Assembly: GCA_004565275.1 (NCBI GenBank)
Contig: SDOX01000121.1
Location: forward strand, 1-64,000
Length of the DNA stretch: 64,000 bases
Reading direction: 5' to 3'
Origin: Nannochloropsis salina CCMP1776
Lineage: Eukaryota; Sar; Eustigmatophyceae; Eustigmatales; Monodopsidaceae
In this document: positions 23,708 through 31,499 of the stretch, piece by piece
Layout of the letters: the number at the start of each line of letters is the position of its first letter
How positions within the stretch are numbered: position 1 is the stretch's first letter
Program-made: the position numbers and the translations under genes
The notes under the pieces: generated by a model
The model's input: only the letters and a program-made list of their open reading frames with translations
The model's database searches: none
Told to the model about the DNA's origin: nothing

Positions 23708-24070
23708 ATGAATCACTTTGGGTTGTTGGGCAACCAGAAACACCACAAAAAGTTTTTTTTACGACTCCAGACTTTTCAAGAAAAGGCGGGAGACCTCCGA
23801 AGTCAAGGAACAACCCATATTGTCCAACGAGGTAAAAGCAACAATGGATCCTGGAGAGCAGAACAGGCAGAAGCGCTTATTGATACGACCATTCACAGAT
23901 ATCAAGGAGGGAATTTTAAATCCGGCGAGTTCATCGAGTCGATTCAATCCTACAATCAATTGGGGGCAAGGAAACCTCCCTTTACTAGGCCTCTCGATCA
24001 AGTAATAGAATCTATCAACTCATCATCAACCGGAGAAAAACTTCTAGAAACAAGGGGAAATCTTGAATAG
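23708..24070 (+). CDS. ORF with possible SANT/Myb-like stretch, low confidence
   Basis: A 120-codon frame with a segment reading SWRAEQAEALIDTTIHRYQG, then FIESIQSYNQLGARKPPF. The W-x-x-EQ-x-EALI spacing followed by a helix and a G-x-F turn recalls trihelix/SANT DNA-binding domains, but only one helix pair is convincing. It sits between the foldback elements and may be an exon of a decayed element gene or of an undetected host gene. Its true start is unclear. Confidence 0.25.
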   Translation: MNHFGLLGNQKHHKKFFLRLQTFQEKAGDLRSQGTTHIVQRGKSNNGSWRAEQAEALIDTTIHRYQGGNFKSGEFIESIQSYNQLGARKPPFTRPLDQVIESINSSSTGEKLLETRGNLE

Positions 24071-24088
24071 GAGCACTAATAAGGAAGA

Positions 24089-24103
24089 TATATATATATA
24101 TAT
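24089..24103. repeat. (TA)n microsatellite
   Basis: About seven TA units at the right edge of the segment between the foldback copies. Confidence 0.8.
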
Positions 24104-24212
24104 CGAATTTGGGGTATTAGACACGGCGTGAATGGGCCGACATTTTTAAGTCCCGGACGCCGGCGCTGTAAGCCGATGACGGCTTACGGTGAGGGTAGAG
24201 GGATTTTTTAAA

Positions 24213-25538
24213 ATGTCGTGCCGGGCTATGAGTGAGTGATGGATGTTTCTCGATATGTAGACAGAATACCGCACTTCGGTATGTGCCAGGCCGAGCCGAG
24301 CCGATGTACGACCCGGCGCGATGCACCCAGGGGGGTATAGACTTTCCCTCCGGGAAGAAGGTGTTGTCATAGTTTTACCTATTTGGTATTTCTCTGGGCC
24401 TTTCTTCTCCCTGTGGATACCGTCTACTTGTAGGGACCTTTACTCATAATTAAGGGACGGATGGCACAAGAGTGTGGGACTCAGGCCAATCGGACTGTGT
24501 GACCTGGATCTGTTTGCTACACGCGCACACTGGGAAGGAAACATGCACGGAGGGACATTCTGCAAAGCTCTTTTTTTTGTGTCTCCAAGCTCATAATGTG
24601 AGTTCACCACTGTATTTGAGATTGCTTCACAGAGGTCGTTTCCCTCACCATCGTAAAGCTCGACGGTTTTTACCTTCCTTTAAAAACGGTCGGGTAGCCC
24701 CCTCAGAGCAAGTCACTGGCAGCAGCTGGCTATCCGAAGACGAGGGGAACCCTTGGGGAAGTTGTGTGCACCCCGAGTGAAGTCATGTTAGGGTTCAGAG
24801 ATCGACGGATAACAACTATGCAGAAGTCTCTTTCGTTACAATTTTTCTTTCCCAGGGCGCGCGTACGCACCGACGAAGAGACCAGGTCACGCAGACCGTA
24901 TGGCAGGAGTCCTACCCTCTCGAGCCACAACTCCCAATGCTATAATGTAAAGCACCTCGTAGACTGACGGTACCCACAGGGAGACGAAAGGTGCAGAAAC
25001 TAGCCCTGGAAGTAAAACTATGGCAACACCTTCTTCCCCGAGAGAAAGTCTATACCCCCCGGCAGGGCTGTTAAACCTACTAGGGCGCATTTATGAGGGT
25101 TATCAATTATTGATGAGATTTCATTCATGAACGACGATTGAGCTAGTAGGGATGACATGAAAAAATATGTGCGCTTTCGATTTGTAATCGGCAATTGCGC
25201 TTTTGACACTCCAAAATGCGTTCTGGCCTGGGGCTTCGCCCCAAAGCCCGCGAGGGGCACCCGTAGTCCCCTCCCCTTGCCATGGTCCCTTTTTCGAACC
25301 CACTTAGTTTGGACAGGCCTGCACCTGTCGGGTGGACGCAGTCTTGTGCATGAATCATGACAGATCATCAAATCATTCGCCATCCCTCAGGAATGACCGA
25401 ATATAAGCAGCGGTGACGGCCCTGCCCCCGCGGTCATCTCACAGGGGTGGTACTCGGCTCGGCTCGGCCAAGCTTCTACCCGAAGTGCTCCATTATCTGC
25501 ATCAAGAAACATCATTATTCACTCTCTTCACGCCCGAT
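24213..25538. mobile_element. Foldback DNA element, copy B, interrupted by a MITE
   Basis: Starts with the same ATGTCGTGCCGGGCTAT end as copy A, and its first 210 bases match 21392-21603 closely. The right arm is the reverse complement. It begins near 24964 (ggtacccacagggagacg), stops at 25062 and resumes at about 25437 with the ggctcggctcggcc block through about 25538. The gap is filled by a nested 362-base insert. The inner, non-palindromic part of B matches the reverse complement of A, so the two copies are inverted. The right boundary is approximate. No coding capacity seen. Confidence 0.65.
25063..25424. mobile_element. hAT-like MITE nested in foldback copy B
   Basis: A 362-base insert with imperfect inverted ends: CAGGGCTGTTA at the left and a right end whose complement reads CAGGGCCGTCA. 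It is flanked by ccccccgg (25055-25062) and cccccgcg (25425-25432), an imperfect 8-base target duplication as expected for hAT elements. It contains an internal G/C-rich stem (gggcttcgccccaaagcccg). No transposase. Insertion into the right arm of foldback copy B shows it is the younger of the two. Confidence 0.6.
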
Positions 25539-26224
25539 TTAAAAACATTTTCTTCCCCGGTAACTCCAGCGTACAGTGTTCAAATGCGGCATAATTCTAA
25601 AAGCCATTCAATTATCATCAAATCTCAAATAAACAACATTTGTACTGTCCGCACACCTGCAAGCATCATCAAAGGCGCTTATACGCGCTACTAGGGAAAA
25701 TAACTGTGGTCGACGCACCTTGAAAGATCAAGATAAAATCAGTTGAAAAGATGTGAAGGATGCTTAAGCCCTGCTTTTTTCCCCCTTCTTGAGGTGCCAT
25801 GGAAATCAAATGGAAGGGATATAAGTGGCATTCGCATTACTCCATAAAATGTCTTCAAGTGGACCACTTCCTGTCTCTGCCCTATAGTACAAGGAGAAGT
25901 AAAACTCATTACGTCTGTTGCCTCACCTCAATGTCATTCAGGAGTCGTGCACCACGCCGGACGAATACAGTGAACATTCAATATAAATGCACCAATTTGA
26001 TCATTTTATGGATGCCTTCCCCTCGTGGAAGATGACAGGACATGGCATGCAATAGCACACGCATAAGGTCAAGAGGCGGCCTGAGTATATTCATTCGTAT
26101 GATGGAAACACACCCGTAAGCCGTCAGGGTTGCCAACTCTCCACCTTTTTCGGGAAGTTTACCTCGGTAATCCCAAAGAAAGAGGTCATTTTCCTCCACA
26201 TCCAACTGTCGTTAGGAATTGCCT
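25539..26224. other. Intergenic upstream of phytochelatin synthase
   Basis: AT-rich sequence that should hold the phytochelatin synthase promoter. No recognisable metal-response element, RNA gene or repeat was identified. Confidence 0.45.
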
Positions 26225-27919
26225 ATGTCTTGTTCGTCGTCGGACTCAACGTGCTGCCGTCCATCCCGGTCCACTGGGTCTCTGTCAAAACCGCACGCCG
26301 ACTCTCCCCTCCCCTCCGCCCACCCACACGGCTCCTCTCCAACTCGACTTTCGAGAACATTCCACCGCCGTCCTTTACCCGCTGACTCTTGTGTCGCCTT
26401 GTCCGGTCGTGAAGGCCGCGCTCTCTTCAACGAGGCACTCGGCGCGGGGGGCATGGAATGTTTCCTGCCGTTGATCGAGCATTTCCACACGCAATCCGAC
26501 CCCGCATTCTGCGGCCTGGGTTCTTTGACCATGGTCCTCAACGCGCTTCAGATCGATCCAGGGAGGACGTGGAAGGGTCCGTGGCGGTGGTTCGACGAGT
26601 CGCTCCTGGACTGCTGCGCCCCCCTGGACGTGGTGCGCGCGGAGGGCATTACTCTGGCCAACGCACACTGTCTAGCCCAGTGCAATGGAGCCACATCCCG
26701 GCTCCAGTACGGAGACAGGGTCTCGCTGCAGGCATTCCGCGAGGATGTCCGCCGAGTCACGTCGGCCTCCCCCGCCCCCCCGTCCTTCTCCCTGCCCGGG
26801 ACGAGCGGTGCTACAGCCAAGCGGGGGGAGCTGGTAGTAGGCGGGAAGGAAGTAGCCAAAGGGCACAGCGACGGGGGGGGGGGCTTCGGGGGGGAGTTCA
26901 TGCTCTGCGCCTACTCCCGCGCGGCGCTGGGGCAAACAGGGGACGGGCACTTCTCCCCCGTGGGAGGCTACCACGCCGGTCGCGACCTGGTGCTCATTTT
27001 GGACGTGGCTCGCTTCAAGTACCCCCCGCACTGGGTGCCCTTGCCCCTCCTCCACGCCGCGCTCCAGCCCCCGGACCCGAGCACGGGCACGGCGCGGGGC
27101 TACCTCCTCCTGGGCCGCCACCCCGGCTCGGCCGCCTGGCTCTTCACGTTGGATCCGGACAGGTTCGGGGACTGGGGGTGTCTCCGAGACTGGTTGTTGG
27201 CGCAGCACTGGGAGGAGGCGCAGACAAGCATGCGTGGGGGCGGGCGGGGAGGGGAGGGCGGGCGAGCTCCGCATTTTGGCCTTACCGAAGACAGTTTTCG
27301 GCGATTTCTGGAAACGCTGCCGGAAAGAGTGGCGTCCCTGGTGGTCCCTTACCCTTACCTTAAGTGTTCGAGCCGCCTATCTGCCCCCGCGGACTCGGCC
27401 GCAAGCCTAGATGACACGGATCAGAGCGGGGACGACGAGGGGATGGGTGCGAGAAAGAGCACGACGAGCGGCGCGGAAGGGAGTGGTCGGGAAGGGGGGG
27501 GGCACAACCGAGACGCTTTTCTTGAGGCTCTGGTGGATGCCATTGAGAAACACCCTGCATTTTCAATGGTGCCAGCGCGGGGGGCGTGGCAGCAGAATCA
27601 GGGCGAAAAATGCGAGGGAAAAAGAGGGGGAGGGGGAGAGAGGAAGGGCGGCAACTGCTCCCCCGCGGTGTCCGTCGACGAACGGCACGCGTCGGTCCTG
27701 CTCTTCCTGGCGCTGGCCATGTGGGCCGAGGAGGGTCGCGGGGCGACTGCGGCCACGCCCCCTCCCTCTCCCTCTCCCCAGGAGCCTTCCCCGCGGTTGA
27801 GGCCACGGCCGGGGTGGCGGTGGGAGGACTCTGCCCTCGCGCGAGAGGTGCGGCAGCTGAAGGTCCGTCTCCAGGCGCTGGCCAGGGGGATGGGGTCGGT
27901 GCAGGGGCAGGGAGCCTGA
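26225..27919 (+). CDS. PCS1: Phytochelatin synthase
   Basis: Glutathione gamma-glutamylcysteinyltransferase, EC 2.3.2.15. It makes phytochelatins from glutathione when heavy metals or arsenite are present. Intronless, 564 residues from the ATG at 26225. The papain-like catalytic domain is easy to follow: PADSCVALSGREGRALF, TQSDPAFCGLGSLTMVLNAL (catalytic Cys96), GRTWKGPWRWFDESLLDCC, CLAQCNGA, GDGHFSPVGGYHAGRD (His242) and ILDVARFKYPPHWVPL (Asp260). His-Asp spacing is 18, as in the plant enzymes. Cys-His spacing is 146 rather than 106, owing to a Pro/Gly-rich insertion (about 26770-26890). The C-terminal regulatory part is long and low in complexity, with a short region (DAFLEALVDAIEKHP) resembling the plant C-domain. 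It lacks a targeting peptide, so it is probably cytosolic. The lack of introns is unusual beside its neighbours. Confidence 0.95.
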   Translation: MSCSSSDSTCCRPSRSTGSLSKPHADSPLPSAHPHGSSPTRLSRTFHRRPLPADSCVALSGREGRALFNEALGAGGMECFLPLIEHFHTQSDPAFCGLGSLTMVLNALQIDPGRTWKGPWRWFDESLLDCCAPLDVVRAEGITLANAHCLAQCNGATSRLQYGDRVSLQAFREDVRRVTSASPAPPSFSLPGTSGATAKRGELVVGGKEVAKGHSDGGGGFGGEFMLCAYSRAALGQTGDGHFSPVGGYHAGRDLVLILDVARFKYPPHWVPLPLLHAALQPPDPSTGTARGYLLLGRHPGSAAWLFTLDPDRFGDWGCLRDWLLAQHWEEAQTSMRGGGRGGEGGRAPHFGLTEDSFRRFLETLPERVASLVVPYPYLKCSSRLSAPADSAASLDDTDQSGDDEGMGARKSTTSGAEGSGREGGGHNRDAFLEALVDAIEKHPAFSMVPARGAWQQNQGEKCEGKRGGGGERKGGNCSPAVSVDERHASVLLFLALAMWAEEGRGATAATPPPSPSPQEPSPRLRPRPGWRWEDSALAREVRQLKVRLQALARGMGSVQGQGA

Positions 27920-28079
27920 GAAGGGGGCGTGGGGGTTAGCGGGTGAGAGCGGGCCGTGGGCGAGGAGCCCTGGGAGGGGAGGCGGCTCTGGAGGAAGGGA
28001 GGGCAGAGGGAGGGAAGGAGGGAGGGGCGTGCATGACAGTCGGGCAAGGCATGCGCATGGCGTGAACGGAGAAGAAAGG

Positions 28080-30965
28080 CTAAAAGCTCCACGATCGGTT
28101 GTGCATGCTCCTTTTACCCTCGTCGAATTCTTTTCCTGTGCCCGCAGGCCCTGCGCTCATTCCCCCTTTGCCTTTATGGCCCCCCCCCCCGCTCGCTCTG
28201 GCTCCTGCTTCCTCTCTGCCGCCTCCCCAGCCATCCATACAGCCTCCGTGCGCCCCTCGAGCCCGGGTAGACCAAGTACAGCGTGCCTACTATCTTGATG
28301 ATCATGTACAAGTCCCTGAGGGCACGTTCGAGCGGGGTCCTGCGGTGGAGCCGCGGGGGGGGAAAGAAGTAAAAGGGGGAAGCGAAGCGGGAATGAAGGA
28401 CCGTACTGCTCCCCCTCTTTTACATCGCACCCTCTCGCTCCTCCCCCCCTCCCTGTCTCCCTGTAGCCCGTCTTAAAATTCCCGTCCCGGCCTCGAGTGA
28501 GAGCCATGCGCACCTGCGGCCGAGCAAACCAGCGGGGAGAGTCCCCTCGAGCATGAAGACGGGCACGATGAGGGCCCAGTACGAGAGCCTTGGAGAAAGG
28601 GAGGGGGCGAGGCAGGAAGGAAGAGAGGGAGGGGGCGAGGCAGGAAGGAAGAGAGGGAGGGGGCGAGGCAGGAAGGAAGAGAGGGAGGGGGCGAGGCAGG
28701 AAGGAAGAGAGGGAGGGAGCGAGGCAGGAAGGAAGAGAGGGAGGGAGCGAGGCAGGAAGGAAGAGAGGGAGGGGGCGAGGCAGAAAGGAAGAGAGGGAGG
28801 GAGCGAGGCAGGAAGGAAGAGAGGGAGGGAGCGAGGCAGGAAGGAAGAGAGGGAGGGTGCGAGGCAGAAAGGAAGAGAGGGAGGGGGCGAGGCAGGAAGA
28901 AAAAGGAATGTCGGTGGGTTAGAGAGCTTTCCACGAGGATCTTCCCCCGACGATGCTGTACATGCTCTCGCCACTCGTCCCACTTCCTCCCTCACTCCCT
29001 TCCCCCTCCCTACCACTCCCCCATCGCCCCCCTTCTGGCCGCGCTTAGTCCGCTCCCGGTCCACAAAAGCTGCCAAGTCTTGCCCAGCGGCCAAAGCGTG
29101 GCTAGGATAGTCCAGGCCTGGAGGGAAGGAGGAGAAAGGGGAGGGAGAGGAGGGGCGAGAGCAGGTGAATGGGAGGGAAGACGGGAGGGAGGGCTGTGTC
29201 CATCGGGAAGAAGAGAGGGCTGGATGAGGACGAACCTGCTGAGGATCCCCTCCATGGCGATATAGGAGGAAGAGGAGCGTGAGGCCCAGGAAAGCCACCT
29301 GAGGGACCGTGGAGACGGGGTCAGGGAGGGAGGGAGGAGGGGTGACATGAGGGAGGGAAGGAGGGGGGGAGGGAGGGAGGGGGCAAGGTCAGGCACCAAT
29401 TGCGTCTGCATGGCGCGGGAGAGGACTCGGATGCTCTCGCGATGGCCGCTCCTCATGGCCAGGTCTAAGGGGGAGAGCCCCTCCGTGTCCTTGGCGAACG
29501 GGTCGGCGCCTGTGAGGGCGGGGAGAGGGCGGGGGGGAGGGCGGGGAGGAGGGCGGGGGCGTGAGGAGCCGCACGAGAGGCTGGCCGAGGCATTGACTCG
29601 GGCTCACCGGCTGAGGCCTTCCATCCCTCCTCCCAACCCCTTCCTTGGTCCTCTTTCCTCACGGGGGTGGCTCTCCCCTCTGACATTCCTCCCCCCCTGC
29701 CTCTTCCCCGCCCTCCCTCCGCCCCTGCCTTCCCACCCACCCATTTCCAGCAGCTCCTCAAGGAGAGCGACGTCCTTGTGCGATACCGCCAAGTGCAAGG
29801 GAGAGCGCTGATCTCTGCCCTGCAGGGAGGGGAGGGCGGGAGGGCAGGAGCGAGGGGGTGAGTCTCCTCCACGGTCAGGAACCAGGGGGGGAGCAGGCGC
29901 AGAACCGGCGCACAAATGAGGGGCGAGGAAGACAGGAGGGCGGGGGACCGGGAGGAAGAGAAGGATCGAGCAATCCACGCACCTTCAGGTCGAGCAGGGA
30001 GGGCCCATAGTGCAGGCAGGCCCAATCCAGCCAGGCTCTCTCCGGGGGGGGCTCAAAAAAGGAGCTGAGGAGGGGCCCGACCTGGGACGGGGAGGGGACG
30101 AGGGGGAGGGCCGGGCAGTGGGGAGACAGGAAAGGAAATTGAACACAGAAGAGCAAAGCGAGCAATCGAAGGGATCCATGGGAGGAATCAGGGGAGGAAA
30201 TACGAGGGTGCGGGATGGAAACGGTGAAGCGGGCGGTAAAAGTCCCGTAGAGCGGAGGGCCTTGTGCCCTCAGGACCCCTGGCTAGGACCCACCTTTTTG
30301 ATGGGTGGGGGGTGCGCTTGAATGTACTCCTGTATGCGGCAGGCGCAATCTCGGATGCTCTCGTCCGATGGCTTGACCCGCGCCAAGTCGAGGGGGGTGT
30401 AACCTCCCCTGGTGGGAGGTAGAAAGAGAGGGGCCTTATGAGAAAGGGAAACAAAGCGAGAAGGGGAAAATCTCTTCAGTCAATCCACAGCTTCCCTTGT
30501 ACGTACTTGTCTGTGATGAGGACGGAAGCGCCATTTTCCAGCAACCATTTGACAGTCAGAGGAGCGCCAGCCTTGCAAGCCACGTGCAAGGCCGTGTGCC
30601 CTGTCCTGGGATCGCGAGCGTCGATCAAGAGGGAAGAACGAGCATCGGTGGAAGAATTGAAAGCGAGAAGGAGGGTAGATAGGGCCGCATTGTCGCCGGC
30701 CTTGGCGGCTTCATGAAAAGCAGCGGAAGCTCTGAGAAGAGAGAGGGAGGTTGAAAGGGGAGAGGGAGAAGAGATGGGTTTAGAGCAGAACAGGAAAGAA
30801 ATCCAAGGAATCGTGACCTTGATTTGAGGGCATAGCGTTGATGTACACGCACCTACTGGTTTTTGCGGCGACGGCGGCGTCCTGATCGACGTTAAAAGTG
30901 CAGTCGTCCGGCGGGCCCTCGGCCTCCTTCCCGGGTCGCTCCTCCGTCAGCTCTGTTGCTCCCAT
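28080..30965 (-). CDS. Ankyrin-repeat membrane protein
   Basis: Multi-exon gene from the ATG at 30965 (MGATELTEERPGKEAEGP) to a TAG at 28080-28082. It has at least four ankyrin repeats, read as separate exons: AAFHEAAKAGDNAALSTLLL; TGHTALHVACKAGAPLTVKW; then YTPLDLARV, RSPLHLAVSHKDVALLEELL and LSPLDLAMRSGHRESIRVL. After the repeats come hydrophobic spans VAFLGLTLLFLLYRH, SYWALIVPVFMLEGTLPAGLL and LYMIIKIVGTLYLVY, then a basic Gly-rich tail. Ankyrin repeats followed by a few membrane spans could be a channel-like or acyltransferase-like architecture, but I see no DHHC motif and no pore signature. A large intron carries a 28-base minisatellite. Exon edges in the third repeat are ambiguous. Confidence 0.72.
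28596..28901. repeat. 28-base minisatellite inside an intron
   Basis: About eleven copies of a 28-base purine-rich unit, gagggagggggcgaggcagg followed by aaggaaga, with scattered g/a and g/a swaps at two positions. It lies in an intron of the ankyrin membrane gene, on the strand opposite to the transcript. Because the unit is not a multiple of three, all frames cycle, and long artefactual frames appear on both strands. Confidence 0.92.
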
Positions 30966-31499
30966 TTTTGTGGTTTCGAGCGATACAGGAACGCCTGGTG
31001 ACCCGTAATAGATCTAGAACGTTATTCGAGAGCTTTAATGGCCCTGAATGCCTGAATGTATCGATCATTGTTGGAAAACGTGGGGTATAAACTCCCATTT
31101 CCTCGCCCAGGCGCGTTAGCGATGCGTCGACCTCCCCTGCTTAATGCCATGACGGCAAGCATGCTGGTTACAGTATGAGCCGATGGTGCGTACAAGCCTG
31201 CATCGAAAAACCAACACTGTGTACCGTCATGGACAGATGTCGAGCGAAGCAGCGGGCACGATGGCGTGTCAGCATTGGAAGGCCATGCGTCAAGGGGATA
31301 GCCAAGGGGAAAGGAATGACGTGCATGTTGCTACCTCGTGACCAGAAAGGTGACAGAATGCTGAAACGGTGAAGGGGATTATAATCAAAGTCAAAGGACG
31401 AGCCAGGACCTCGATATTCTGGTTTCGCACCACATCTTCTGGGTTGCCGAGGTCACCTCGTGCGGGCCCTGCGCCTGGGAGCCTGCTGGTTCGAACCCG
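30966..31499. other. Divergent promoter region
   Basis: 534 bases between the start codons of the ankyrin membrane gene (-) and the GT69 gene (+), so probably both promoters. Nothing else recognised. A GGTTCGAACC-like word near 31488 was checked as a tRNA B-box and rejected. Confidence 0.45.

Larger units (their letters stand above)
22233..24212. other. Segment between inverted foldback copies; degenerate frames
   Basis: A 1,980-base segment bracketed by the two foldback elements. It carries several medium plus-strand frames (22463-22726, 22786-22986, 23349-23651, 23708-24070), none with a family I recognise, apart from a possible SANT-like stretch in the last. It may be the cargo of a composite element or simply host DNA. 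A TA microsatellite lies near its right end. Confidence 0.4.

Noticed and set aside
28420-29298. Long 292-codon Pro/Ser/Leu-rich frame overlapping the minisatellite
   Set aside because: Produced by translating the 28-base repeat in cycling frames; the real ankyrin-gene exons lie in different segments.
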